Shown here in pieces: positions 10,390 to 21,719 of a DNA stretch of 64,000 bases (the first letter of the stretch is position 1; the number at the start of each line of letters is the position of its first letter). The notes below the pieces were generated by a model, which was given only the letters and a program-made list of their open reading frames with translations, ran no database searches and was not told where the DNA came from. Source of the DNA: Podocnemis expansa (taxonomy: Eukaryota > Chordata > Testudines > Podocnemididae); NCBI GenBank assembly GCA_007922195.1, contig ML681996.1:22216840-22280839 (forward strand), written 5' to 3'. Made by a program: the position numbers and the translations under genes.

Positions 10390-13300
10390 ACATAAATCTT
10401 TGCTAAAGTTGATTAATTGCATAAATAATTGTGTGTGTGTCTGTGAGAGAATGAGTGTGTTTGCCTTATACTATGGCTGTGTGGGAAGCAAAGAAAGGTT
10501 GCATTGCCTCCGACACAAAATTTACAATATATTGTTCAGAAGAGTTCCATTCTGTGGTGAACAGGTTGGTAAATCTGAGTTGTCTCCAGTCAGCTATCTC
10601 CTACTGGAAAGTGTGTTGATAAAATCTCTCAGATTCAAACAGAAATGTCTGTCTCTATCAGAGTAGGATGAGTTATTGTGGAGACAAAAGCCCTATTGTT
10701 TTTCTTTGTTTTTATGAGTGTCATGCTCTGAAGTACTGGAGGTGTTCAGATCACTTTGTATAACTCAGGATCTATGTCCTTGTCTGTTGAAAGCCAGTGG
10801 AGAAATACTGGGTATCTTCGTGGAGATTGCAAACGCTATTTTGAAAGAGGGCAAATTTTCTGTGTCTTTTAACAAATCATCAGTATCACCATGGATTGAG
10901 AAACCATTTTTGACCATCTGGTCAGTTATCACTGTGCTCCATCTTTTCTTTCTGGTACTGAGTGTGAAATCAGTTGTAGTAAGAGAGCTCTCACAAAATC
11001 TAGTTGCCTCGGACCCTTGTCCCTTATCAATCTGGGTAAATAGGTATGGAATGAAGACAACACTGATTTAATTGGTAGATGAATTTCTCCTGGTGATTGA
11101 TGAAGCTGTTCGTGTTGATATTGTTCAATATATCAGCTGCCATACCAGGTATGTTTTTAAGTGGCTCTGTTCTTTGCTTGTAAAGCATACTCGGATGATA
11201 GTGGAAGGAGAGTGCTCCACTTCTCTGAAAGTGCTTGACTGTGAAGTTCCACATCATTACCCATGCAAAGTTCTGCAGTCTAGAATAGTTTTAACACAAA
11301 GTGCCAGGACATCTCCATTTTCCAGAATTGAAAGGAATAAAGGGGATGATTTTAATCTGGTCCTATCCTTAAGGGCTGCTTAATTTTCTTCTATAGCTCT
11401 TGTAGTCCCAGGATGTATGGGCAGAGAAAGGACCAGAACTGTGCCTCTGGAATTTATGCTTAATACTTCAGTTAATGTGTTGTGTGCCTCTCCAGCACTG
11501 AAGAAGAAGGGAGTTTGGCCCCAAAACATGCTCCTTCTGGGGATCCAGGAGAGAAACAGGGACACCTGTGTTAAGGCCTTAGGTCTCCATACTGTCTTTC
11601 ACTTCCCCCCGCTCTAGCTATGATGGAAAGGGGAGTCCCTTTGGCCTGGTTTGGCTATAAATCCCACTTTCACATGGTGGCTTGTAAACGAATAGGGTAG
11701 AAATTAATTCCAATTTATCATTAATGTATATTGCCTTGATCACCTAGCAGTAAAAATTCAGTAGAGTCTAGCCAATCCTGCAGCTTGTACTCTTCTCTAG
11801 TAGATCCAATTCCTGCCTGTGAAGAGCTTATATATAAGAATCTCCAAGAGGTAACTCCCACAAATATTCTCCTTTCCTATGCTTTTTGGCTGTAGGTACA
11901 GAGGTACAGATAATAAACAAAGCATTTACCTATACGTATTTAGAGGATTAAACTTAATTTTAGAAATGGATTATAGTGGTTTGAACAGGCTACCTTGAAG
12001 AGACTAGCTCCATATTCACTTGATATTACATAAATTGAAATCATTTTAGTTTTCCACTTTCCTTATCCATGTGGCTCACTTTCTATCACTCCACATTACG
12101 TTTCTAAGAAAAAATGTGACTCTTTCTCTTATTATCCTCTAATGATAGGCCAATGACACATTACAGGGCTGTATTCTGACATGCTCATTTTAATAGGATA
12201 GTGACATATTTTCTTCTAATTATTTTTTCCAGGATATCCTTGGGACTGTATCTCAGTAGTTATAGCTCATCATTAACATACATGATAATAGTAGAATAAT
12301 CCAATTGTCTTTGCTAAAAATGCAGAGAGATGCATAATCCAATTATCCTCCTATTTGAAGGTTTGTGGTTTAGTTCTTTAAATGATTGCTACAGGAAAGT
12401 ATGCAAAATATACAGTATGACTTTGCATATGACAGACCTAATATTTAACCTGTTACTTCTGATTTAATGGTGCTTCTCTACACTTTTAAAATATTGGGCA
12501 AGATTTTCAGCTGGTATAAGTTTTCATGGATCTGCAGATCATTATAGACCTATAGAGCTATGACATGGAGCAAATCCCTGAAGTTGTGGTTCTAATTCTG
12601 AACACTAGACAAATATTCATTCAGTGGGGTACTGAATACTGGGCAGAATAGGTCCAAAGTGATTTCAAACCATGAAGACAGCTGATCCAGAAGAATGAAA
12701 ATCCACTTTGTTCCAATGGAATCAATGTGTTAAGTGTTAGGATTGCAGTTATAAGCCCATGGGTATACTGCTGCTTCTGGGCCTGGAGAAATTTGGGGTG
12801 ACAACCAGTGGCTACATAACTTCATCAACTTATTCTAGGAGCTTGTACTAGCCTACTGTACCAGAGCACCTGATTCTGGAAATGGATAGCAGTGCATAAG
12901 CAGGTGATTCCTGACTGCTACTAAATCAAAGCAGTTAAGGTTTGGGAAATCAATTTTAAGGGCCGTAGTTGTACAGATGTGGGAGGCTTTCAATACTGTG
13001 ATCCACAGAAGGGTAGCTGCCATAACCAAGTCTGTGAAATTATTGTGGGATTCCAGGAGTTTGCATTTCTGAACTGTGTAGGTCCAATGATTGAATGTAC
13101 CTCCCTATACCTTGCCCTCTGAAAAGGATCAGTGAATACCCTGAAAGGATTATTATTCACTAATCCTCTAAGTGTTAGTGCACCATGGGATCAATTCTTA
13201 ACTAAGAACATTTTACCCATGGAAAAGATCCATGATGTCAGGGTGCTCAGGAAAACAGGGTTGTTTCTTGAGAGAAAGCTAGGACTTGTTTCCCCTGAAA

Positions 13301-13680
13301 CAACATGACTATATAAGGTATTTCTATGAGAAAAATCTATTCTGAGAGATCCCACAAACTGATTATTGTGCTGGCTAATGAAGCTGTACCTTGATACTGC
13401 CAACCCTGGAAAAAGGGAACTTAACTACAGACTGAACATCTGCTGTAGAATCGTGTTGCAGTGCACCTCTGGGCTCCTGAAAGACCATTGTTGAGGCTTC
13501 TAGATTTTTTTTCAATGCCATAATCATCATAATATTCTGTGTTCTGCACAACATTTATGAGGAATAAAAAAGAAATACTTCCACAGTAAGTGCAATCAGG
13601 ACAGATCTGTTTTTCAGTCTTATACAGGCATCCAAATATTCACCAAGTATACAAAGAGTTCCTGAGGATTAGGAAAATTC
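10390..13680. other. AT-rich sequence, no gene or clear repeat
   Basis: Several medium open frames on the plus strand (for example 10718-11071 and 11072-11383) have no recognisable domain and no retroelement motif. I regard them as chance frames. No repeat family is recognised. Confidence 0.55.
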
Positions 13681-13681
13681 C

Positions 13682-13776
13682 CACCCACATCCCCCCTCCC
13701 AAGTTAGACAACCCCATCCCAGTTCTCACCCACCCACATCCCCCTCCCCAATTAGACAACCCCATCCCAGTTCTAA
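13682..13776 (+). repeat. Two-copy tandem duplication, ~47 bp unit
   Basis: A C-rich unit beginning CACCCACATCCCCC and ending CCCATCCCAGTTCT occurs twice in tandem, starting at 13682 and 13731, with a few substitutions and a small indel. A diverged third partial follows (CCCCAACACTTCTG). Confidence 0.85.
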
Positions 13777-13986
13777 CCCCAACACTTCTGAATCCCCTTA
13801 CTGCCTCCCAAGCCCATCTTTGCCCTACCCCCCTCCCCATTGTAAATAAAAAATACTGAACATTTAGATTTGGTTTCAGAGATTTATTTGGGTATGGTTC
13901 AGGGTGTGGGAGGGTGCTTGGGTGGGGATTCTCTGTGGCAGGAGGAGGAATCGGGGGGGAGGAGTTTGTTGCAGCGGGCCTGGCCC

Positions 13987-15229
13987 TCAGAGGTCCTCAC
14001 TGAGGATCAAGTCCTTAACTGCACCACGCACCACAATACATCTTGCTGGTGCATGCTTTCTTAGGGGCATGGCTTCAGGCTGATGGAACTGCCTACCAAC
14101 GAGCTCTTCTTCAGCCTCCCAGGTGGCAGGTACTGTCTCTCCCCGCAGCTCACAAAGATTGTGGAGGACCACGCATGTGCTGATGACCTCCACAGTGGTG
14201 TTATCTGTGAGGTGGAGGCGTGTGAGCATGCACCTCCACCGGGCCTTCAGTCTCCCAAATGCCCACTCTACCACCTGGCAGCAATGGGTCAGGCAGTGGT
14301 TGAACAGCAGGCGGCCAGTGTCGAGAGGTCCCCTGTAGGGGCACATGAGCCAGGGGCAAAGGGGATAAGCTGCATCAGCAACTATGAGGACGGGCACCTC
14401 CACTTCCCCGACAGTGATGTTATGGGGGGGAAGAAGGTGCCCACCTCCATGCCCTGGTACATGGTGACATTCTGCAGGACCCTGGCATCATGTGCCCTGC
14501 CTGGCCATCCAATGTAGCTTTCTGGAACACAACCCTGTGGTCCACAAGGGCCTGAAGAATGATGGAATGATATCCCTTGCAATTGTGGTACTCAGCCACA
14601 TGGTGCTCCGGAGCTCGCACGGGGATGTGGGTAGCATCTAGGATCCCGGTGCAGTTCAGGAACCCTAGGGCAGTGATGCCAGTGATGGTGTCCTGTAGCT
14701 CACCTGGGGTGACAAGGCATGGCTGCAGGACCTCACTGATGGTGCTGGCAACGTGCAGCAGAGCCTCACCGATGGTGGACCTGCCAACACCGAAGAGGTG
14801 TGCCACCAACCTATAGGACTCAGGAGTGGCCATCTCCCACAGTGTGATGGCCACTTTCTTGTCCACAGGGATGGCAGGTCTCATCACAGTGTCCCTTCAG
14901 TGCAGGAACGGGGTGAGCTCTGAGACCAGGTGGACAAAGGTCACCCTACTCATCCAGAAGTTCCTGCATCACTGCTCGTTGCTCCAGGTTCCCAGCACTA
15001 CCCGTTCCCACCAGTCCCTGCTGGTCTTCTGTGCCCAGATACGCTGGGGCACAGAGGTGGGGAGGGTAAGCAAGGCTGCTCTGACACCCCGCAAAAGAAT
15101 GTTAAGGGCCTCAGGCTCAGCACCATCCTGGTCCAGGAACAATTTGTCCCAATGCTGGAGGCCACCCTGGAGAGTTGCAGAGGGCCTGGCTGCTGCACAA
15201 TGATGGAATGGGAGCTGGGGAGCATCCAT
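13987..15229 (-). pseudogene. Harbinger transposase (HARBI1-like, DDE_4 fold), broken
   Basis: Read 5'->3' on the minus strand, the N-terminal block has IWAQKTSRDWWERVVLGTW (about 15040-14985). Then come SRVTFVHLVSELTPFLH, an HTH-like region (VAHLFGVGRSTIGEALL), and the catalytic block NCTGILDATHIPVRAP (first Asp in LDATHI). After that come KGYHSIILQALVDHR, then GWPGRAHDARV (second Asp region), ADAAYPLCPWLMCPYRG and VEWAFGRLKARWRCML (Glu region). This order is diagnostic of Harbinger DDE nucleases. Two TGA stops lie near 14967 and 14896, and frame changes occur near 14520 and 14400, so it cannot make the full protein. The usual length of about 350-420 residues fits the total span. Confidence 0.9.
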
Positions 15230-15335
15230 GCTACCACCCTTGCAGTCTGCTGCCAGCCAGATTGGACAGGAAGCTGAGGGCAGTTCCTGCTTTTTTGTGT
15301 TTGGCCAGGGGCATGGCCCTGCCAGGCAGCCATCT

Positions 15336-17107
15336 CATAGAATCATAGAATCATAGGGTTGGAAGGGACCTCACAGGTCATCTAGTCCAACCCCCTGCCA
15401 GAGGCAGGACCACTCCCACTAAACCATCCCAGTCATGGTTTGGTCCAGCCGGGCCTGAAACACCTCCAAAGATGGAGACTCCACCACCTCCCTTGGGAGC
15501 TCATTCCAAGGCTTCACCACTCTCCTAGTTAAAAAGTTTTTTTCTAATATCCAGCCTCGACCTCCCTAACCGCAACTTGAGACCATTGCTCCTCATTCTG
15601 TCCTCTGTTATTACCGAGATCAGTCGAGCTCCCTCTTCCTTAGAGCATCCCTTCAAGTAGTTGAAGGTTGCTATCAAATCCCCCCTCAATCTTCTCTTCT
15701 GCACACTAAATAAGCCTAATGCTTTCAGTCTTTCCTCATGGGGCTTGTGCTCCAGCCCTTTAATCATTTTGGTTGCCCTCCTCTGAACTCTCTCTAGCAT
15801 GTCCCTGTCCTTTTTGTAGTGGGGAGCCCAAAACTGAACACAGTATTCTAGATGTGGCCTCACCAGTGCAGAATAGAGGGGAATGATCACATCCCTTGAT
15901 CTGCTGGTAATACTTCTTTTGATGCAGCCCAGTATGCCATTGGCCTTTTTGGCAGCAAGAGCACACTGCTGACTCATATCTAGCTTCCCATCCACCATGA
16001 CCCCCAGGTCCTTTTCTACACTGCTGCTACTTAGCTGAATGTTTCCCAGCCTGTAGCGGTGCATGAGGTTTTTTCAGCCCACATGTAGGATTTTACACTT
16101 GTCCTTATTGAACTTCATAAGATTTCTATTGGGCCATTGTTCCAATTTATCTAGGTCTCCCTGAATCCTGTCCTTGCCCTCCAACATGTCTACTGTTCCC
16201 CCCAGCTTGGTGTCATCCGCAAACTTACTGAGAGTGCAGTCTATTCCATCATCCAGATCATTGATGAAAATGTTGAACAGAACCGGCCCCAGGACCGACC
16301 CCTGGGGCACCCCACTCGTGACTGGCTGTCAGCTAGACATGGAACCATTGATTCCTACATGCTGAAACCATTGATCTAGCCAGTTTTCTAACCACCTTAC
16401 AGTCCACCTATCCAACCCATACTTCCTTAATTTGCCAATGAGAATGCTGTGGGAAACTGTATCAAAAGCCTTGCTAAAATCAAGGTATATGACATCAACG
16501 GTTCTTCCTGCATGCAGAAAACCAGTCATCTGATCATAGAAGGAGATGAGATTGGTCAGGCATGATTTACCCTTGGTAAATCCATGCTGACTGTTCCTGA
16601 TCACTTTATTTCCCTCTAAGTGTTTGAGGATGGATTCTTTGAGAATCTGCTCCATAATTTTTCCAGGGATTGAGGTGAGGCTGACTGGTCTATAATTCCC
16701 CGGATCCTCCTTTTTCCCTTTCTTAAAAATAGGCACTACATTTGCTTTTTCCCAATCCTCTGGCACCTCCCCCGTTCTCCATGAGTTTTGAAAGATAACG
16801 GCCAGCGGTGCTGCTATCTCATCGGCTAATTCCCTTAGCACTCTTGGATGCAGTTCGTCCGTCCCCATGGACTTGTGCACATCCAGCTTCTTAAAGCAGT
16901 CCCTAACCTGACTTTCCGTCACCAATGGCCTGTCTTCTTCTCTCCCATCTTTCACACCCATGGTAGTGGGCTGGGAGCTGACCCCGCCCGTGAAAACTGA
17001 AGCAAAAAACACATTGAGCACCTCAGCTTTTTCCTCATCCTCTGTCACAAGGATGCCTGCCCTATTCAGCAAGGGGCCTACACCATCCCTGATCCTCTTC
17101 TTCTCTC
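15336..17107 (-). mobile_element. CR1 LINE nested in the Harbinger element
   Basis: A 5'-truncated CR1 in antisense orientation: its 3' end (repeats of ATTCTATGA on the minus strand) lies at 15336-15355 and its truncated 5' end at about 17107. CCATCT occurs immediately outside both ends (15330-15335 and 17108-17113), consistent with a 6 bp target-site duplication. It is the same subfamily as the copy at 48345-49447 and is visibly very similar to it. Confidence 0.9.
15525..17105 (-). pseudogene. CR1 ORF2 reverse transcriptase, C-terminal half
   Basis: One reading frame runs from about 17105 to 15525 with only two stops, both TGA, near 16328 and 16073. At both sites the related copy at 48 kb has TGG. 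The RT motifs are present: VVPIFKKGKKEDPGNYRPVS, YLDFSKAFDTVSH (motif A), [14 protein letters not shown] (motif B) and FADDTKLGG (motif C, intact catalytic DD). These are followed by the thumb and the CR1 C-terminal domain ([23 protein letters not shown]). The frame ends early ([10 protein letters not shown]) because of a frameshift just before the normal C terminus. The endonuclease domain is absent through 5' truncation. Confidence 0.92.
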
Positions 17108-17339
17108 CCATCTTGCCACACTTCCCATGGTGCCTCACCCCAGAATCGAACTAGCAAGTCCTGTGTCTGGACATGCTATTTTGATTTCAGTTTTCTTGGC
17201 GTGGACCTGTTAAATCGGTTTAACTTAAAGTGCCTTAACAAGTTTTATTTAGCTTTGGTTAAACCGCTTTAAGTTAAATCGGTTTAATCACCAAGGTGTG
17301 GACATAGCCTAAGGTATCATTGAAAAATGTTTTTGTTAA

Positions 17340-18200
17340 ATGTGAACTGCTCTGCTGGAGTTGCTTTATGTGTGTAACAGAAAGACAAGGCCCCCCTCGG
17401 AAATAGCCCAGAAAGATCCCCCTGACTGTAATGGGGTGGAGCCAGGAGCAGCTTGTCCATCAGGCCGGAAGCAGAGGTGTGGGACAGGAAGTATAAGAAG
17501 TGCGGCAGCCAGCTCAGTTCAGGCCAAGCCACCAAAGGGAAAGGATGTGTCTCTGCTCCCTCCTGAACCTGGGCTGCTCTGTGGAGAAGCTGGGGTCTGA
17601 CCTATAGACCTGGGCCCTGCCATCTGGTGTGGGCCACACATGGTCGGGGACTGGGAGCTAATGCCTGAGCCCTGGGCCACCACAAGCCCACAGGAGGAGC
17701 TGCTAGTAGGGGGGCCTGTGAGCGATCCCAAGTCACCTCCCACCAGGGACCCGAGCCTCAACCCACCTCTTGCAACTTGGAAGAACTACCCCTGGCTGCT
17801 GAGGACCCTCTGATCACCACGGCATGCAACCTAGAAGAGTTGTTTCCCCATGCTCATGAGCCTGACAGACTACCACATCTGCCACCACCTGATGAGATGG
17901 AGGGGTTCTACAACCTACCCATCGGAGACTACCCTGAGGAGCCAGCAGATGAGGTAGTGCCAGGACATGGGCCCAGGAGCTATAGACTTGGCAGCCCACC
18001 CTACAAAGGGCTGGAGTCTTTCTATAACTTTGCCCTGCCAAGGGGCCAGAGACTTGGAGGCCCCCCCAGAGGAAGGGCCAGAGGCTTTGTGAATTGCCCT
18101 GCCAAGGGCTAGATACTTGGCGGTCCTACCCCAGAAGGGGTGAGAGACCCTGCTTGGCCAGCCCTCCCCCTCGGGAGGGTGAGACGCCATGTTACAATGT
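17340..18200 (+). repeat. LTR-like GC-rich block with tandem units
   Basis: A GC-rich segment sits in AT-rich DNA. It has a TATA-like AAGTATAAGAAG at about 17489-17500. From about 17900 to 18130 there are degenerate tandem units built around GCCCTGCCAAGGG...AGACTTGG (repeat starts near 18030 and 18098). The 111-codon frame at 17777-18112 reflects these units (GFYNLP, SFYNFALP, GFVNCPAKG) and is not a recognised protein. It resembles the regulatory/LTR part of a retroelement, but I could not define TG...CA ends. Confidence 0.4.
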
Positions 18201-21200
18201 GGATCACCTAAGCATTGTTCAGGTACTTGTTGAGAAGCAAAGTATGTGTGATTTTGCAGCCCTGGAGAGCAGTAGGTCCAGCTCATTGTAGCATCGATGT
18301 GTGGTAGGTACCTGCCTGGAGCAATTGCTAAAGTTCTTCTCTCTACAGTACAGGATCCTGAGTAACTCCATGTGCACCCAGCACTGAGATGGAGCCCAAT
18401 GAATACCAAACTCCATGAAATATCTTGGTACAGGTAAATGTTTTGGCCCACTGAGGCAGAGGCATGGGGGACAGAGTATTCTGACCAAACACTGACCAGC
18501 AACTGTATGGGCTTCAGCGACCAGTTGGCTATTCTTGGACTGAGATAATTTGTATTGATTCATATAGTTCAGCTAAAACTGTTCTGAAGTGCTCAGTGCA
18601 GATCTGCTGCTGGCAAGGGAACAGAAGTTGGAGGTGAGGAACCTTTATAACTTTATGCAAGGATCAGGCAGAAAAGGGATCAACATGTTTTTTGACTGGC
18701 ACTGGAGAACTATTGTTACCCATGTTCTCAATAGCCAGCACTGCAACACGGAACAGGTACAGGGCCATGTCAAAGAAGAGGTGTTTACATAACCATACGG
18801 CACATGCATGTTATCTTTTGCATACAAGACTGTCCTCTAGGTACCTGCTTCAAATGCAGACAATAAAGAGTTATGTCACAAAAATAATTGAGTATGGTTG
18901 CAAGCATAGACTCATCTGTAATGTATTGATTTTTTTTTCCTGTACTGGAGAATGAAATTTTATACTGTAGTTCATTGTTAAATGTTGAACAAAGTGAAAG
19001 ATCCTCCAAGAGCAATTTAAATAAGTACAACAAGAGAAAAATAATATGAAACCCCATGGGTTGTAATTAAACTAAATATATTGGTAACATATATCTAATC
19101 TCTCTCTAGAGAGAAAATCATATTAAACAAAAGAAAGGGTAGGCGTGACATATCCAAATTTAAACTTGGCAAAGGCTAATCCAAGTATGTATCATTCATG
19201 TTATTGCAGGGAATAAGTAATACATTTTATTTTATACATCTTTACTCCATCTTCAGCATCTCATTTATTTTCCTGACCCTTTATAGGTTTGTGCATCAGA
19301 AATTCTTTCTCTGGTGTCAAATGCCTAATGTTATCCTTCCCTTCTCCTCTCACTTATTTTCTGTGGGTCCAGATATATTTTTTCACATTAATTTGGTTAT
19401 GTTCCTGACCCCATGACCTCCACACAAAAGTTTTCCAGATGTACACTATGCCAAAGAATGAGTGTAGCCTAAGTACCACGCCAAAAGAAAGTCAGAAGCC
19501 TAACTCCAATTAAGTATCTCAGCCATGGGACCTCTCCTGGATTCAAATACTTAAGCAATGTTCATCATTTCCTACCAGTGTTAGTGGTAGTCATAGGTGG
19601 AGACCTGTGTTCAAATCTCTGCTCTCAGTCTGATACAGAGGGGATCTGAATGTTCCTTATTTCCTAAATCCCAGGTCAGTGCTCTTCCCATTGATAATAA
19701 GGTGGAAATACCAACACTTTTTTCTTTTAATGATAACACATTGTCTGAGCATGTCTCCTGGATCAAGTCCCGAAGGCAAGATAAGCAGGGTGATGTATAG
19801 TCTGAGGGTCTTGGCAAGGCACAAACATTTAATACTCAGTGGTGTCAAGATCTATGCAAGTTCACACATTCCCACCACCAGAAATTTAGGGTATTTAACC
19901 AAAAGAAGCATAGATGTCTCAAAATGTTAGGTACTTATAGGTTAGGGGGCAGCTGATCAAAGGTTTTTAGGATCTAAATTTTGGATTTAGGAGCCTAAAG
20001 TGGCAGTGAGACAGCTGATTACCATTGGAATCCCTAGCCCCCTATGCACTGCTTATTGCTGAAGCAAAAAACCAAGCTGTTTCAGAATATCTTAAAGTAA
20101 GTTAATAGAAGGTACAATTAAAAACCAGGACAATGTTCATAAAATCAGGTAACTTTGTCATTATTTTTAAATGTGAAGTGTTCTAGAACTTGTCATAGTT
20201 CCTGGAAGAATTTTTAAAGTATATCCACTGTGCATAACATACCATAATGCTCTCTTTTTTTTTTTTTTCTTAGAGATGATGGGTCAAATTCACTCGATGT
20301 AATTCCATTGAACCGATCAATAAAACATTTCAAAGATAAATTACAGCATTTATAATATAAATGATATTGGTAAATACTATACTGTATATAAAGAAATATA
20401 CAAATAAATAGTATGTAAAGTGCTCTGATTATGACAAAAGGGAAGTGGACCAGCTCTAAATTATAATTTAAAAATTCAGTTTAAGTACAGCCTTTTAAAA
20501 TATGTTATCTTCAGCAGTCCTGAACAGTCTTTTAAAGTGGGGGAAATATAGCAACACAGAGAGCCAAGGACTTGGGTTCTTACAATAGCCAGTGAATGTC
20601 CCACTGATGGCCTCAAACTGAATCTGGTACTGAGCAGAGGGCTAGAGCATTATGTTAAGCACTTAAGTAATGCACTTAGACTCCTACTATTGCTTAGTGC
20701 ACAGACCTTTGCTTTTTATACCAGTAGGAATTTCCACAGTTCTTCACTTTCAGAATCACAGGGTTGAATTCTAGTCTTAGTCACACCAGAATAAATTTGA
20801 AGTAACTACATTAAAACCAATAGAGTTATTCATCATTTGCATGAAAAAGCGGCCCACAATCTTTAGGAGGGAATTATTATGTCGAAACTAGATTCAGTAG
20901 GAACTGCTTTCTTATTTATATACAATGCCAAAGCATGCTATAATTATAGTTTGACAAGGTATTAATCACAACGTTCTTTCAATTTTTTTCAGATATGCTA
21001 GTGAAGGTTGTAATGCTTTTTAAAGTAAATGGAACAAATTCTGATGTCCAAAGAACTGGCGTAAACTTATGGTGACACCACTGTCTTAAACGGTACTATC
21101 CTGGATGAGGAACCCTTTGAGGAAATGACCTAAGAAACCTAATGAAGTCAACACAAGTTGTTTCATTGACTTGAATGTTGGATGAGTTTCATGGTATACT

Positions 21201-21430
21201 GTGGTCTGGAAAAAATAAATATCTACTCATGCTAGTCTTAACTAAAGCATCCATTGCCAGGCAACTGTATGAGTCCATATTGTTATCCACATTGTATAGA
21301 AAACTGAAATTTACAGTAATTGAAAATAATAGGTTTTATCCTAACTAAAACTGCTAAAAGCAGAAAGGAAGATATCATACATGCCCATCACCCTGAATTA
21401 TTTTCACTATTATTAAAATTAATATACATA
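18200..21430. other. AT-rich sequence with minor old repeats
   Basis: No coding region is recognised. The segment 19575-19690 (GGAGACCTGTGTTCAAATCT, then CCCAGGTCAGTGCTCTTCCC) looks like an ancient SINE-like fragment. A poly-T run lies at about 20256-20268. Around 19930-20010, GATCTAAATTTTGGATTTAG and GGAGCCTAAAG are reminiscent of dispersed reptile repeats of unknown class. Confidence 0.5.
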
Positions 21431-21434
21431 TCTC

Positions 21435-21540
21435 TACTATTTAAACCGTAAGCACCTCAGGGCAGGGACCTTGTCTTTATATTTGCCTGTAAAGTGCTTC
21501 CAACACTAATGGCATTTGATGAATAAATGAAGGAGCTGTT
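21435..21540 (+). mobile_element. L2/MIR-type 3' end fragment
   Basis: The wording GTAAGCACCTCAGGGCAGGG, then CTTGTCTTTATATTTG, GTAAAGTGCTTCCAAC and GATGAATAAATGA follows the 3' end shared by L2 LINEs and their SINE partners (a CTCCTTGAGGGCAGGGAC-like block followed by AATAAATG). It is an ancient amniote repeat. Confidence 0.65.
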
Positions 21541-21719
21541 AAATATTTTTGTCTCAGGTTGTCTGAAACAAACTGTGACTAGTATATTTGCCAATGGACA
21601 AACTCTGCTTTAGGGAGTGCATTGTTATTGGCATTCAGTTTTCTAATTCCCAACTAAAAAAGTAGGTAAGCAACTCAAAAATTTGTTTTGTCATTTTGTT
21701 TTACAAGTGGGATTTTTCA

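Larger units (their letters stand above)
13865..17295 (-). mobile_element. PIF/Harbinger DNA transposon interrupted by a CR1
   Basis: The element carries a minus-strand transposase (13987-15229), a 5' non-coding part (15230-15335), then a nested CR1 (15336-17107). Its own sequence resumes at 17108 to about 17295. The pieces on both sides of the CR1 (GGGGCATGGCCCTG... and CATCTTGCCACAC...GGTGCC) line up with one continuous stretch near 63905-63950, which shows they were once adjacent. The right end reads GTGTGGACATAGCC, resembling the TIR of the MITE at 37673. I could not identify the left terminus; it may be lost or lie between 13560 and 13865. Confidence 0.75.

Noticed and set aside
10718..11383. 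Two adjacent plus-strand frames (117 and 103 codons) as a possible gene
   Set aside because: No recognisable motif, a stop between them, no plausible homologous family, and the antisense reading gives no retroelement motif either.
17777..18112. 111-codon frame with EGFYNLP-like repeats as a small protein
   Set aside because: The repeats are nucleotide tandem units in an LTR-like block, and no known protein family matches.
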